NCBI RefSeq assembly: GCF_004331915.1
Contig: NZ_CP036528.1
Location: forward strand, 944,567 to 1,008,566
Source: Ureibacillus thermophilus
Lineage (GTDB): Bacteria > Bacillota > Bacilli > Bacillales_A > Planococcaceae
Direction of reading: 5' to 3'
Length of the DNA: 64,000 nt
The notes beneath the pieces were generated by a model. The model ran no database searches. It saw only the letters and a program-made list of their open reading frames with translations, and was not told where the DNA came from. A program made the translations under genes and the position numbers. Positions within the stretch are counted from its first letter, which is position 1. Every line of letters begins with the position of its first letter. This document shows, piece after piece, positions 8,393 to 17,830 of this stretch.

Positions 8393-9862
8393 ATGCGGGT
8401 GCTGAAAGTTGAACATATTTTTGGCGGCTATCACCAAACGCCGATTATTCATGATATTTCCTTTCAAGTGGGTAAAGGGGAATTTCTTGGCATTTTAGGT
8501 CCGAATGGGTGCGGGAAGTCCACTTTGCTTAAAATGATTAGCGGCATTTTAAATCCCACTTCAGGAACTGTTTTCATTGATGGTGTGCCGATTGAAAAAC
8601 ATTCGCCCAAGGAGCTGGCCAAAAAAATGACGGTGTTGCCGCAAATTCAAAGCAATGCCTTTTCCACAACCGTCCGGGAAACAGTGGAAATTGGAAGATA
8701 CCCACACCAAACTGGATTTTTTTCCAGCTGGTCGGAAGAAGACGAAAAAGCGGTTGTCAAAGCGATGGAACTGACGGATGTAAGAAAATATCAAAATACC
8801 AATTTGGAGTTTTTATCAGGCGGGGAAAGGCAAAGGGTGTTCATTGCCCAAGCGTTGGCCCAATCTTCAGAGCTTCTTCTATTGGATGAGCCGACAAACC
8901 ATTTAGACATTGCCCATCAAAAGCAAATATTGGATATGCTTCGCCAAGAAGTAACAGAGCATGGGATGACGGTTGTCGCAGTTTTCCATGATATTAATTT
9001 AGCATCCCTCTATTGCGATCGTTTATTGTTGATGGAAGCAGGCAGGGTGAAGGCGTATGGCGAACCCCATGAGGTGATTATTGACCGTCAAATTATGGAA
9101 GTATATGATGCGCGGATTTCCACGCAAGCCCATCCGGAGCAGCCGAAGCCGCAAATGGCCATTTTGCCGGATTTTGAGGTGCCTGAAAAGGAAACAATGG
9201 TTTCTTTATCCAATATAAAAAAAGGCGAAGATTATATCGCCTTTATAGCGGATTTTCCTTTAAAAGTGTTGTCATCTGCTGTGCACAATGCAGGGATGGG
9301 CTGGTATCGAGCATTTATCAATCGGACGGTTCCGCCAGAATATGATATAGAAAACGTTCAAAACGAATTTTTGCAATATCTTGTTCATCAAGGTTTCTCA
9401 CCAACGAATACAGTAGGGATGATGACGGCGGTTGATACCAAAAAAGCAGTTATCAGGGAGTACCAAGCCTCTTTTGGAAGCCTCATTGTGATTGTAACAG
9501 CGGGCGTCGGCAATGCCATTGATGTTTCTCTTGCTTACGAACGGAAGGCTTTTCAACCCATCGGCACGATTAACACATGGGTCATCATCAATGGGAAATT
9601 GTCTGATGAAGCTTTTGTTCAAGGGATGATGACTGCAACAGAAGCTAAATCCAAAGCTCTTCAATCAGAAAATGTGATGGATAAACTAACCAATACGATT
9701 GCCACTGGAACGCCGACGGACAGCCTGCTTGTTGCTGCCACGCAACAGGGGGAATATATGCAATATGCCGGCCCAATTACGGAAGTAGGAAAAATGATTG
9801 CCAAAGGGGTTTATGAAGCAACGGTAGAAGCCATTCAAATATATAAAAGGGAGATGGAATGA
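8393..9862 (+). CDS. btuD: Cobalamin ABC ATPase fused to adenosylcobinamide amidohydrolase (BtuD-CbiZ)
   Basis: A 489-residue two-domain protein. Residues 1-255 are an ABC ATPase: Walker A GPNGCGKST near 34, signature LSGGERQR near 140, Walker B LLLDEPTNHLD near 160. Residues of about 260-489 form a CbiZ domain, an amidohydrolase family that opens adenosylcobinamide so that it can be salvaged; the Bacillus YvrA protein has the same fusion. It would both power corrinoid import and remodel imported corrinoids. AGGGGGG precedes ATG 8393; the C terminus overlaps the next gene by 4 nt. Confidence 0.9.
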   Translation: MRVLKVEHIFGGYHQTPIIHDISFQVGKGEFLGILGPNGCGKSTLLKMISGILNPTSGTVFIDGVPIEKHSPKELAKKMTVLPQIQSNAFSTTVRETVEIGRYPHQTGFFSSWSEEDEKAVVKAMELTDVRKYQNTNLEFLSGGERQRVFIAQALAQSSELLLLDEPTNHLDIAHQKQILDMLRQEVTEHGMTVVAVFHDINLASLYCDRLLLMEAGRVKAYGEPHEVIIDRQIMEVYDARISTQAHPEQPKPQMAILPDFEVPEKETMVSLSNIKKGEDYIAFIADFPLKVLSSAVHNAGMGWYRAFINRTVPPEYDIENVQNEFLQYLVHQGFSPTNTVGMMTAVDTKKAVIREYQASFGSLIVIVTAGVGNAIDVSLAYERKAFQPIGTINTWVIINGKLSDEAFVQGMMTATEAKSKALQSENVMDKLTNTIATGTPTDSLLVAATQQGEYMQYAGPITEVGKMIAKGVYEATVEAIQIYKREME

Positions 9863-10419
9863 TGAAAATTTACACTAAAACAGGAGATCAAGGGAAAACA
9901 AGTTTAATTGGAGGCCGTGTTTCGAAAGATCATCTCCGGGTTGAAGCGTACGGCACCATTGATGAGCTGAATTCCTTTATTGGAAAAGCCGCAACGGAAT
10001 TAGAGCCAAATACTTTTCAAGATATTTTAGCGGACCTTGAAAAGATTCAACATGAACTTTTTGACTGCGGCACGGATTTAGCGAATGTCATGAAAGAAAG
10101 AAAATATAAGCTGCAGGAAGCTTCTGTAGAGGCATTGGAGAAACGCATCGACGCTCTTTCTGAAGAATTGCCGCCTTTAAAGCGTTTTATTTTGCCAGGA
10201 GGATCGCCGGCTGCTGCAACCCTTCATATTGCCCGTACGATTACTAGACGGGCAGAGCGCCAAGTAGTGAAAATGATGAATGAGGAAGAAGTGCCAGGAG
10301 TCATTCAAAAATATTTAAACCGTTTATCGGATTATTTCTTTGTAGCCGCCCGCGCTGTCAACTTCCGGTTAAACGTGAAAGATGTGGAATACATTCGGGG
10401 CGGAGATGTGTTCAGATAA
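9859..10419 (+). CDS. ATP:cob(I)alamin adenosyltransferase (PduO type)
   Basis: A 186-residue PduO-type adenosyltransferase that transfers adenosyl from ATP to cob(I)alamin to make adenosylcobalamin. The N-terminal ATP loop KTGDQGKTSLIGG, the central RFILPGGSPAAATLHIARTI region and RxxERxVV-type helix (RRAERQVV) are present. The protein is of normal family length. Two adjacent start codons (9859 and 9862) are possible; both couple to the upstream stop. The coenzyme it makes is what IcmF, about 8 kb downstream, requires. Confidence 0.93.
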   Translation: MMKIYTKTGDQGKTSLIGGRVSKDHLRVEAYGTIDELNSFIGKAATELEPNTFQDILADLEKIQHELFDCGTDLANVMKERKYKLQEASVEALEKRIDALSEELPPLKRFILPGGSPAAATLHIARTITRRAERQVVKMMNEEEVPGVIQKYLNRLSDYFFVAARAVNFRLNVKDVEYIRGGDVFR

Positions 10420-10433
10420 GTTATCAAAGAGGC

Positions 10434-10661
10434 TGGGACATAAACAAAAAATGATAGGGGTAGCTGAAAGAGTTTTGATAAAAAATTGATTGAAGTGACG
10501 GGGCGACTCCTGCGACGAGCCCTCTCGAGACCACAAGGAGCGAAGGAATGACTCAGAGGAGAGTCTAGCCGGGCCCGCGGAAAGCGTCCCCGGAACGGAA
10601 ATCAATTTTAATAACATCATTTTCTCCTTGGAGAAAATGATGTTTTTTTAGTTTTGTCCCA
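10434..10661. repeat. Structured intergenic repeat element, Bacillaceae type
   Basis: A 228-bp GC-rich island in AT-rich surroundings with nested inverted repeats: outer TGGGACA (10434-10440) with TGTCCCA (10655-10661); AAAATTGATT (10482-10491) with AATCAATTTT (10600-10609); CGGGG (10499-10503) with CCCCG (10588-10592); GACTC (10505-10509) with GAGTC (10561-10565). The core phrases GCGACTCCTGCG and CCGCGGAAAGCGTC are ones I recognise from a dispersed non-coding repeat of Bacillaceae chromosomes. The folding suggests a structured RNA or a transposase-dependent miniature element. Only one copy lies in this window. Confidence 0.65.
10613..10650. terminator. Strong hairpin terminator inside the repeat element
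   Basis: AACATCATTTTCTCC (10613-10627) pairs perfectly with its complement at 10630-10644, followed by T. It probably ends the cobalamin operon transcript. Confidence 0.8.
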
Positions 10662-10742
10662 ATTAATCATATATAAAAAATATAAATTTTATAGTATGAT
10701 AATTTTCAAACAGCAAAAAATTTAGAAATTTTCGAATCGTTG

Positions 10743-10772
10743 TTGACTGAATGCTCATTCATAATTTAAAAT
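10743..10772 (+). promoter_or_regulatory. fadF promoter
   Basis: TTGACT at 10743-10748 and TAAAAT at 10767-10772 with an 18-bp spacer. The FadR-type site at 10744-10761 covers the -35 and spacer. Confidence 0.65.
10744..10761. promoter_or_regulatory. FadR-type operator upstream of fadF
   Basis: TGACTGAATGCTCATTCA fits the symmetric form TGAnTGAnnnnTCAnTCA at every defined position and is close to the B. subtilis FadR consensus as I remember it. Overlap with the promoter implies repression relieved by long-chain acyl-CoA. The likely regulator is the TetR protein at 17831-18469. Confidence 0.65.
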
Positions 10773-10837
10773 GAGCATATAAACGGAGAATGTAAGTTGG
10801 TACGTTCAAGCAAGACTAATTCTTAGGGGGAGTAGAA

Positions 10838-12997
10838 ATGAGTGGTCTATTGCTGGTGAACTTGATACTGTTCATCGCCGTCGTTTTGTATGCTGTTTCT
10901 TTGTTTGCTTATACAGTGATAACGAGATTGGAATATATTAAACTCGGAAAAAAGGAAGACTTGAATTTAAGTTTTAAAGAACGCTTCGAAAATTTCTGGG
11001 TCAATGTGCTTGGACAAAATAAGCTGTTCAAAGATCGTAAAAGCGGTGTGATGCACCTTATTTTGTTTTATGCATTCTTTATTATTCAGTTAGGATTAAT
11101 TGAATTAATTATTAAAGGCTATGTTCCAGGATATACATTTCCTTTAGGCAGTTTTCATGAGTTCTTTACTTTCATGCAAGAGTGGACAATGTTTTTGATG
11201 TTATGCGCTCTGATTTATGCTGCTTACCGCCGCTACGGCGAGAAGCTCGAACGCTTGCAATGGAAGCGGGATAAGAAAGCAGCTTTCGTCTATATTGCAT
11301 TGATTACATTATGCGTTTCCATTTTCCTTGCTTTAGGTTTTGAAACAATCGCTCATGAAAATGAACCGAACTTTGTAATTGCACCGTTTTCCGGTTTTAT
11401 TGCATTGATTTTCGGCGGCTTGAGCCCGGATGTAGCCAATGTGCTCTTTTATGTGTTCTGGTGGGTGCATATGCTTGCTGTATTCACATTCTTGGTATTC
11501 GTGCCGCAATCCAAACAGTTCCATGAAGTGTTCGTTACAATTGGTGCCTTCTTTAAAAGAGCTGGAAAAGCTGGACGCCTTCGCAAAATTGACTTTGATG
11601 CGGAAGAAGAAGCTGAATCTTTCGGGGTTGGAAAAATTCAAGATTTTACCCGCACTCAATTATTAGATTTATATTCTTGCGTTGAATGTGGCCGCTGTAC
11701 AAATATGTGTCCAGCATCTGGTACTGGGAAAATGCTTTCCCCAATGGATTTAATCATTAAATTGCGCGATCATTTAACTTATACAGGGGCGGTAGTGACA
11801 AAGAAAAAGCCATGGGTGCCTACATTTGTTTGGAATCAAACAAAAGGAAATCAATTGGCCATGGCAGCTGGTGCAGAAGGAGCAAATATTGAGGAAATTT
11901 ATTCACCTTCATTAATCGGCGATGTCATTACAGAAGAGGAAATTTGGGCTTGTACAACTTGCCGCAACTGTGAAGATCAATGCCCAGTGATGAACGAGCA
12001 TGTGGATAAAATTATCGATTTGCGCCGTTATTTAACAATGACAGAAGGACGTATCAATCCAGATGCTCAACGCGCTTTAAACAATATCGAACGCCAAGGA
12101 AATCCATGGGGGCTAAACCGCAAAGAAAAAGAAAATTGGCGCGATCTTGACCCAACTGTTCATATTCCGACAGTTAAAGAAGCCACTAAATCTGGCGAAG
12201 GATTTGAATATTTATTCTGGGTTGGTTCCATGGGTTCATTTGATAACCGTTCCCAAAAAATTGCGTTATCTTTTGCTCGTTTATTGAATGCAGCAGGTGT
12301 GAAATTTGCGATTTTAGGAAATAAAGAGAAAAACTCTGGAGACACGCCGCGACGTCTTGGTAACGAGTTTTTATTCCAAGAATTGGCGCAAGAAAACATC
12401 AGTGAATTTGAAAAATATGATGTGAAAAAGATTGTCACAATCGACCCGCACGCATATAACATTTTCAAAAACGAGTACAAAGATTTCGGATGGGAAGGAG
12501 AAGTGTACCACCATACGGAATTATTGTACAAGTTGATACAAGAAGGAAGATTAGTATTGAACCATCGTGTAGATGAAACAATCGTCTTCCATGATTCCTG
12601 CTATTTAGGACGATACAATAACGTATACGATGCTCCTCGGGAAATTTTAAAATCGATTCCTGGAGTTCAGTTAGTTGAAATGGAACGCAATCGCGAAAAT
12701 GCCATGTGCTGCGGTGCCGGTGGTGGACTCATGTGGATGGAAGATCGCGTGGGTACTCGTATCAACGTTGCCCGTACAGAGCAGGCTCTCGCGACAAATG
12801 CATCTATCATTTCAGCAGGTTGTCCTTACTGCTTAACAATGCTTACAGATGGTACAAAAGCAAAAGAAGTAGAAGATCAAATCAAAACATACGATGTGTG
12901 TGAATTGTTAGAACGCTCTGTTTTTGGCGAAAGAGTGAAAGAGGAAGCGGCAGAAGAAGCTGCTACAGTAGAGGAAGAAACAGTGGAATTGCAATAA
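10838..12997 (+). CDS. fadF: FadF-like membrane iron-sulfur oxidoreductase
   Basis: A 719-residue protein. Roughly the first 240 residues hold about six membrane segments (nitrate-reductase-gamma-like cytochrome region). Next come two ferredoxin-type 4Fe-4S motifs (CVECGRCTNMCP near 285; CTTCRNCEDQCP near 370) and a C-terminal CCG domain pair including AMCCGAGGG. B. subtilis FadF (YwjF) lies in the same place and is thought to pass electrons from acyl-CoA dehydrogenase/ETF to quinone. GGGGGAG precedes ATG 10838. The acidic C-terminal tail is probably disordered. A terminator follows, so it is monocistronic here. Confidence 0.92.
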   Translation: MSGLLLVNLILFIAVVLYAVSLFAYTVITRLEYIKLGKKEDLNLSFKERFENFWVNVLGQNKLFKDRKSGVMHLILFYAFFIIQLGLIELIIKGYVPGYTFPLGSFHEFFTFMQEWTMFLMLCALIYAAYRRYGEKLERLQWKRDKKAAFVYIALITLCVSIFLALGFETIAHENEPNFVIAPFSGFIALIFGGLSPDVANVLFYVFWWVHMLAVFTFLVFVPQSKQFHEVFVTIGAFFKRAGKAGRLRKIDFDAEEEAESFGVGKIQDFTRTQLLDLYSCVECGRCTNMCPASGTGKMLSPMDLIIKLRDHLTYTGAVVTKKKPWVPTFVWNQTKGNQLAMAAGAEGANIEEIYSPSLIGDVITEEEIWACTTCRNCEDQCPVMNEHVDKIIDLRRYLTMTEGRINPDAQRALNNIERQGNPWGLNRKEKENWRDLDPTVHIPTVKEATKSGEGFEYLFWVGSMGSFDNRSQKIALSFARLLNAAGVKFAILGNKEKNSGDTPRRLGNEFLFQELAQENISEFEKYDVKKIVTIDPHAYNIFKNEYKDFGWEGEVYHHTELLYKLIQEGRLVLNHRVDETIVFHDSCYLGRYNNVYDAPREILKSIPGVQLVEMERNRENAMCCGAGGGLMWMEDRVGTRINVARTEQALATNASIISAGCPYCLTMLTDGTKAKEVEDQIKTYDVCELLERSVFGERVKEEAAEEAATVEEETVELQ

Positions 12998-13010
12998 ATA
13001 TTATTAGAGT

Positions 13011-13048
13011 GGATGAGGGAAATACTGAATTTTCCCATCCCCTTTTTT
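13011..13048 (+). terminator. fadF terminator
   Basis: GGATGAGGGAAA (13011-13022) pairs with TTTTCCCATCC (13030-13040) with a one-base bulge, followed by CCTTTTTT. Confidence 0.7.
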
Positions 13049-13063
13049 CTTTTGATTGAATTA

Positions 13064-13231
13064 GTACGAAACCTGTTCAATTTAGTTCGTTTTCTTCTTC
13101 CTTTGGTGCGTATATTACCCCAATTAGTGCGTTTGCAACTTTCTTTAGTGCGGATAAGGTACTAATTTGTTCGGATACGGATACCATTAGTGCGAATACC
13201 ATCCCCTTTTGTGCGGATAAAAGGACCATTG
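13064..13231 (-). repeat. 21-bp periodic array, 8 units, inverted copy of the TCCGCAC family
   Basis: The word GTGCG, or its variants GTACG and GTTCG, recurs at 13064, 13085, 13106, 13127, 13148, 13169, 13190 and 13211, exactly 21 bp apart each time. Read on the minus strand the units are ATCCGCAC[T/A]AA followed by variable bases, the same core as the array at 33.03-33.38 kb. It sits between the fadF terminator and the thiolase promoter region. No credible gene is encoded. Confidence 0.8.
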
Positions 13232-13283
13232 CAAGAATATTATTCTACTATATTAAATTGTTTGAAAAATAAGAAAAATAGAA

Positions 13284-13312
13284 TTGCTAATCTTCTATAA
13301 TTTCAGTAAAAT
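13284..13312 (+). promoter_or_regulatory. Candidate promoter upstream of the thiolase operon
   Basis: TTGCTA at 13284-13289 and TAAAAT at 13307-13312, 17-bp spacer. A hairpin with a T run begins only about 20 bp after the expected start site. Confidence 0.45.
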
Positions 13313-13331
13313 AGAATAGGAGGCAACAAAA

Positions 13332-13357
13332 GGAGTTCTAAATGACTCCGTTTTTTC
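13332..13357 (+). terminator. Short terminator or attenuator before the thiolase operon
   Basis: GGAGT (13332-13336) pairs with ACTCC (13345-13349), followed by GTTTTTT. The 5' arm also contains the SD of the 16-codon ORF. Confidence 0.6.
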
Positions 13358-13392
13358 TTATATTTATACCGAGCGAGCGTTCACTCGATTAA
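13342..13392 (+). CDS. 16-codon leader ORF (doubtful)
   Basis: ATG 13342 follows AAAAGGAG by 6 nt and runs 16 codons (MTPFFLIFIPSERSLD) to TAA. It overlaps both the short terminator hairpin and the FadR-type operator. It may be a leader peptide or chance; nothing in its composition points to a sensed amino acid. Confidence 0.25.
   Translation: MTPFFLIFIPSERSLD
13370..13387. promoter_or_regulatory. FadR-type operator upstream of the thiolase gene
   Basis: CGAGCGAGCGTTCACTCG matches 9 of the 12 defined positions of TGAnTGAnnnnTCAnTCA, with the deviations at C for T or G for A. It lies about 70 bp before the thiolase start and suggests joint control with fadF. Confidence 0.5.
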
Positions 13393-13454
13393 TTGCTGAA
13401 TTACCATTTTATCTTAAAGCTGGAGAAATGCACGTTTAACAAAGGGGTGGGAGT

Positions 13455-14642
13455 TTGAAAACAGTCATTTTAGAAGGGGCAAGAACGCCTTTTGGAAAGT
13501 TCGGAGGCGCTCTATCATCGCTTTCTGCTTCAGATCTTGGCGGCATTGCCATTAAAGAAGCGTTAAAAAGGGCAAATGTTCAACCAGATCAAGTAGATGA
13601 AGTCATTATGGGAACGGTTCTTCAAGCGGGGCAAGGGCAAATTCCTTCAAGACAGGCAGCGCATAAAGCAGGAATTCCATGGTCTGTCAAAACTGAAACA
13701 ATTAACAAAGTGTGCGCTTCAGGAATGAGAAGTGTAACACTTGCAGACCAGTTAATCCGCCTTGGAGAAGAAGAAGTGATTGTTGCTGGCGGCATGGAAT
13801 CTATGTCCAATGCGCCATATTACTTAACTAATGCACGATGGGGGCTCAGAATGGGCGATTCAACGGTCATTGATGGCATGATTTATGATGGATTGTCTTG
13901 TTCCTTCCATCCGGAAAAAGTGCATATGGGGACATATGGAAACGGAACAGCGAAGGAATTTAGCATTTCAAGGGAAGAGCAAGATGCTTGGGCGCTCAGA
14001 AGCCACAAGCGGGCTATTCAAGCCATTGATGAAGGTAAACTAGCTGAAGAAATTGTTCCAGTCGAAGTACGTACTCGCAAAGAGATAATCATTGTTAAAG
14101 AAGATGAAGCACCTCGCAGAGATACATCATTGGAATCGCTAGCAAAGTTGAAACCCGCTTTTGACAAGGACGGTACCATTACAGCAGGAAACGCACCTGG
14201 AGTAAATGATGGCGCTTGTGCCCTTGTTTTAATGAGCGAAAAGAGGGCAAAAGAAGAAGGACGCACGCCGCTTGCTTATGTGCTAGCTCATGCGGAAGTG
14301 GCCGTTGAACCAGAAAACTTCCCGCAAACACCGGGGCTTGTCATTCGTGAAATCTTGAACAAAGCGAACAAATCCATTGATGAAATTGACTTAATCGAAA
14401 TCAATGAAGCATTTGCAGCGGTAGCCCTTGTCAGCAACCAAATTGCAGGGCTTGATTCGGAAAAAGTCAATGTCAATGGAGGAGCGGTGGCACTGGGCCA
14501 TCCAATCGGCGCTTCAGGGGCGAGAATTATCTTAACCCTTTGCTATGAATTAAAGCGTCGTGGCGGCGGAATTGGAATCGCTTCCATTTGCTCCGGCGGC
14601 GGTCAAGGGGATGCCATCATGGTAGAAGTGCCAAAACAATAA
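13455..14642 (+). CDS. Acetyl-CoA acetyltransferase (thiolase)
   Basis: A 395-residue thiolase that cleaves 3-ketoacyl-CoA, or condenses two acetyl-CoA. The acyl-accepting Cys lies in NKVCASGM (Cys87), the catalytic His in [10 protein letters not shown] near 349 and the second Cys in CSGGGQG near 380. The start is TTG 13455 with AAGGGG 7 nt upstream. It begins an operon with hbd, two acyl-CoA dehydrogenases and a TetR regulator, so degradation is likelier than synthesis. It is similar to B. subtilis MmgA. Confidence 0.95.
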   Translation: MKTVILEGARTPFGKFGGALSSLSASDLGGIAIKEALKRANVQPDQVDEVIMGTVLQAGQGQIPSRQAAHKAGIPWSVKTETINKVCASGMRSVTLADQLIRLGEEEVIVAGGMESMSNAPYYLTNARWGLRMGDSTVIDGMIYDGLSCSFHPEKVHMGTYGNGTAKEFSISREEQDAWALRSHKRAIQAIDEGKLAEEIVPVEVRTRKEIIIVKEDEAPRRDTSLESLAKLKPAFDKDGTITAGNAPGVNDGACALVLMSEKRAKEEGRTPLAYVLAHAEVAVEPENFPQTPGLVIREILNKANKSIDEIDLIEINEAFAAVALVSNQIAGLDSEKVNVNGGAVALGHPIGASGARIILTLCYELKRRGGGIGIASICSGGGQGDAIMVEVPKQ

Positions 14643-14665
14643 TCACAATAAATGGGGGATTCAAA

Positions 14666-15517
14666 ATGGCTATTCAAAAGGTAATGGTTGTTGGTGCTGG
14701 GCAAATGGGCTCTGGCATTGCACAAGTTTGCGCGACAGCAGGTTTTGAAGTGAAACTGAACGATATTAAAGAAGAATTTTTTGAAAGAGGTCTTTCCACA
14801 GTTACAAAAAACTTGTCCCGCGATGTAGAAAAGGGGCGCAAAACGGAAGAAGAAAAAGAAGCAATTCTTAATCGCATTACAAAGTCCCTTAGTTTAGAAG
14901 ATGCTCATGATGTGGACATTGTCATTGAAGCGGCGATAGAAAACATGGAAATCAAGCAATCGATTTTTAAACAGCTGGATGAAATTGCACCAGAACATGC
15001 CATCCTAGCGACGAATACTTCATCTCTTCCAATTACGGAAATTGCAGCTGTGACAAAACGCCCTGAAAAAGTCATTGGCATGCACTTCATGAACCCGGTT
15101 CCGGTTATGAAACTTGTGGAAGTCATTCGGGGTCTTGCTACAACAGATGAAGTATTTAAAACAGTAGAACAAATGGCGATTGATCTTGGCAAAACCCCAG
15201 TGGAAGTAAACGATTTCCCAGGATTTGTATCAAACCGAGTGCTCCTTCCAATGATTAACGAAGCAATATATGCGTTGTATGAAGGGGTTGCCACAAAAGA
15301 AGCCATTGATACGGTTATGAAACTTGGAATGAACCATCCAATGGGGCCGCTGCAACTTGCAGATTTCATCGGTTTAGATACATGCCTATACATTATGGAA
15401 ATCTTGCATGAAGGATTAGGAGATGACAAATATCGTCCGTGCCCACTGCTTCGAAAATATGTGGCAGCTGGCTGGCTAGGCAAGAAAACAGGACGCGGCT
15501 TCTACACTTATGAATAA
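14666..15517 (+). CDS. 3-hydroxyacyl-CoA (3-hydroxybutyryl-CoA) dehydrogenase
   Basis: A 283-residue NAD-dependent dehydrogenase of the MmgB/Hbd group, interconverting 3-hydroxyacyl-CoA and 3-ketoacyl-CoA. The Rossmann glycine motif [10 protein letters not shown] lies at residues 10-19, with the signature region [15 protein letters not shown] near 138 and the C-terminal domain phrase GFYTYE. ATG 14666 was chosen over an upstream extension because GGGGGA precedes it and the Rossmann strand then begins at residue 3, as in the family. Confidence 0.95.
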   Translation: MAIQKVMVVGAGQMGSGIAQVCATAGFEVKLNDIKEEFFERGLSTVTKNLSRDVEKGRKTEEEKEAILNRITKSLSLEDAHDVDIVIEAAIENMEIKQSIFKQLDEIAPEHAILATNTSSLPITEIAAVTKRPEKVIGMHFMNPVPVMKLVEVIRGLATTDEVFKTVEQMAIDLGKTPVEVNDFPGFVSNRVLLPMINEAIYALYEGVATKEAIDTVMKLGMNHPMGPLQLADFIGLDTCLYIMEILHEGLGDDKYRPCPLLRKYVAAGWLGKKTGRGFYTYE

Positions 15518-15530
15518 GGAGTGGAAGCGG

Positions 15531-16661
15531 ATGAACTTACATTTCACCGAAGAACAACTGATGATGCGAGACATGGTGAGGGATTTTGCGCAAAAAGAAA
15601 TTGCACCGTTTATTGAAAGAATGGAAGCCGGCGAGTTTCCAAGGCCTATCTTAAATAAAATGGCAGAGTTAGGACTGATGGGCATTACCGTTCCGGAAGC
15701 GTATGGAGGATCTGGAATGGATTTTACATCCTACATCATTGCCATTAACGAGCTTTCAAAAGTAAGCGCAGTCATCGGCGTCATTTTGTCAGTGCATACA
15801 TCCGTCGGCACAAATCCAATTTTGTACTTTGGAACGGAAGAGCAAAAGAAAAAATACGTTCCAAAGCTGGCGAAGGGTGAATATTTAGGCGCCTTCTGCT
15901 TGACGGAACCATCGGCGGGAAGCGATGCGGCTTCTTTGAAAACAAGGGCTGTGAAAAAAGGAGACCGCTATATCATCAACGGTTCGAAAATCTTCATCAC
16001 AAATGGTGGAGAAGCTGATGTTTATATCGTTTTTGCTAAAACAGACCCATCAAAAGACTCCCATGGAATTACAGCATTTATTGTGGAAAAAAATACGCCG
16101 GGCCTCATCATTGGAAAAGACGAAAAGAAAATGGGGCTGCATGGTTCGAGAACGGTGGAGATTACTTTTGAAAATATGGAAGTGCCGGAAGAAAACCGAC
16201 TTGGTGAAGAGGGAGAAGGTTTTAAAATCGCAATGGCCAACTTGGATGTGGGCCGCATCGGAATTGCTGCTCAAGCCCTTGGAATTGCGGAAGGGGCTTT
16301 AGATGCTGCGGTGAAGTATGCAATTGAGCGTCATCAATTTGGAAAGCCAATTATTGCTAACCAAGGGATAGCTTTCAAACTTGCAGATATGGCGACGTCG
16401 GTGGAAGCAGCAAGACTGCTAGTTTACCGTGCTGCGGATTTGCGTTCAAGAGGGCTTTCTTGCAGCAAAGAAGCATCGATGGCGAAATTGTTCGCATCTC
16501 AAACAGCGAGGGAAGTGGCCATTGAAGCCGTGCAAGTCTTCGGGGGATATGGCTATACAAAAGACTATCCAGTAGAACGCTACTTCCGCGATGCTAAGAT
16601 TACAGAAATCTATGAAGGTACAAGCGAGATCCAAAGATTGGTCATCAGCAAACATTTGTAG
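15531..16661 (+). CDS. Acyl-CoA dehydrogenase (MmgC-like)
   Basis: A 376-residue FAD enzyme that oxidises acyl-CoA to enoyl-CoA and hands electrons to ETF. The FAD/substrate signature [12 protein letters not shown] lies near residue 122, the FITNGGEA-type motif near 155, and the catalytic Glu in IYEGTSEIQ near 363. I chose ATG 15531 because AAGGAG is 9 nt upstream; the longer frame starts inside the hbd stop region. It is paralogous to the next gene. Confidence 0.95.
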   Translation: MNLHFTEEQLMMRDMVRDFAQKEIAPFIERMEAGEFPRPILNKMAELGLMGITVPEAYGGSGMDFTSYIIAINELSKVSAVIGVILSVHTSVGTNPILYFGTEEQKKKYVPKLAKGEYLGAFCLTEPSAGSDAASLKTRAVKKGDRYIINGSKIFITNGGEADVYIVFAKTDPSKDSHGITAFIVEKNTPGLIIGKDEKKMGLHGSRTVEITFENMEVPEENRLGEEGEGFKIAMANLDVGRIGIAAQALGIAEGALDAAVKYAIERHQFGKPIIANQGIAFKLADMATSVEAARLLVYRAADLRSRGLSCSKEASMAKLFASQTAREVAIEAVQVFGGYGYTKDYPVERYFRDAKITEIYEGTSEIQRLVISKHL

Positions 16662-16687
16662 ACACAATGAAGTAAGGAGGACTTATC

Positions 16688-17827
16688 ATGAATTTCCAAT
16701 TATCTGAAGAACATCAACAACTGCGGGAAATGGTAAGAGATTTTGCGGAAAATGAAGTAGCACCAACAGCAAAAGAACGGGATGAAGAAGCTCGTTTTGA
16801 TAGAGAAATCTGGGATAAAATGGCTGAACTTGGCTTGACAGGGATTCCATGGCCAGAAGAATATGGCGGTGCAGGATTCGACTATTTAGCTTATGTCATC
16901 GCCGTAGAAGAATTATCCCGCGTATGCGCATCCACAGGTGTAACTTTATCTGCTCATACATCTCTTGCAGGCTGGCCTGTTTATAAATTCGGTACGGAAG
17001 AACAAAAACAAAAATATCTTCGCCCAATGGCTGAAGGGAAAAAAATCGGGGCTTACTGCTTAACAGAGCCTGGTTCTGGCAGTGATGCGGGCGCGATGAA
17101 AACGACAGCTGTTTTGGATGGAAATGAATACGTGATCAACGGTTCAAAAATCTTCATTACAAACGGCGGTATTGCAGACATCTATATCGTGTTTGCATTG
17201 ACAAATCCGGAAGAAAAAACAAGAGGGGTTAGCGCCTTCATCGTTGAATCCAGCTTTCCAGGTTTCCAAGTAGGGAAAAAAGAAGATAAAATGGGCATCC
17301 GTTCATCACCTACTGCAGAAATTATTTTTGACAACTGCCGAGTGCCGAAAGAAAACTTGCTTGGCGAAGAAGGGCAAGGCTTTAAAATTGCCATGCAAAC
17401 ATTAGACGGCGGACGCAACGGAATTGCTGCCCAAGCAGTTGGTATTGCCCAAGGAGCCTTAGATGCAGCAGTCGAATACGCGAAAAACCGCGAACAATTT
17501 GGAAAACCAATTGCAGCAAATCAAGGGGTATCCTTCAAACTGGCGGATATGGCTACAGCTGTGGAAGCTTCCAGATTGCTTACTTACCAAGCGGCTTGGC
17601 TGGAATCCAATGGCTTACCTTATGGAAAAGCAAGCGCAATGGCGAAATTGATGGCGGGAGATACAGCCATGAAAGTGACGACAGATGCTGTGCAAATCTT
17701 CGGCGGATACGGCTACACGAAAGAGTATCCTGTAGAACGCTTCATGCGCGATGCTAAAATCACTCAAATCTATGAAGGAACGCAAGAGATTCAAAGAGTT
17801 GTAATCTCTCGCATGTTGTTAAAGTAG
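16688..17827 (+). CDS. acdA: Acyl-CoA dehydrogenase (AcdA-like)
   Basis: A 379-residue short-chain acyl-CoA dehydrogenase with the signature [14 protein letters not shown] near residue 120, FITNGG near 155 and the catalytic Glu in IYEGTQEIQ near 365. In B. subtilis acdA lies between fadF and rpoE, so this copy is the positional match. TAAGGAGG precedes ATG 16688. Having two related dehydrogenases implies different chain lengths or branching, for example butyryl- and isobutyryl-CoA. This is inference from the nearby icmF. Confidence 0.95.
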   Translation: MNFQLSEEHQQLREMVRDFAENEVAPTAKERDEEARFDREIWDKMAELGLTGIPWPEEYGGAGFDYLAYVIAVEELSRVCASTGVTLSAHTSLAGWPVYKFGTEEQKQKYLRPMAEGKKIGAYCLTEPGSGSDAGAMKTTAVLDGNEYVINGSKIFITNGGIADIYIVFALTNPEEKTRGVSAFIVESSFPGFQVGKKEDKMGIRSSPTAEIIFDNCRVPKENLLGEEGQGFKIAMQTLDGGRNGIAAQAVGIAQGALDAAVEYAKNREQFGKPIAANQGVSFKLADMATAVEASRLLTYQAAWLESNGLPYGKASAMAKLMAGDTAMKVTTDAVQIFGGYGYTKEYPVERFMRDAKITQIYEGTQEIQRVVISRMLLK

Positions 17828-17830
17828 CTT

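Noticed and set aside
13064-13231. Minus-strand heptad-like peptide from the inverted array
   Set aside because: The frame has a stop near its end and its only ATG has the purine run directly abutting it.
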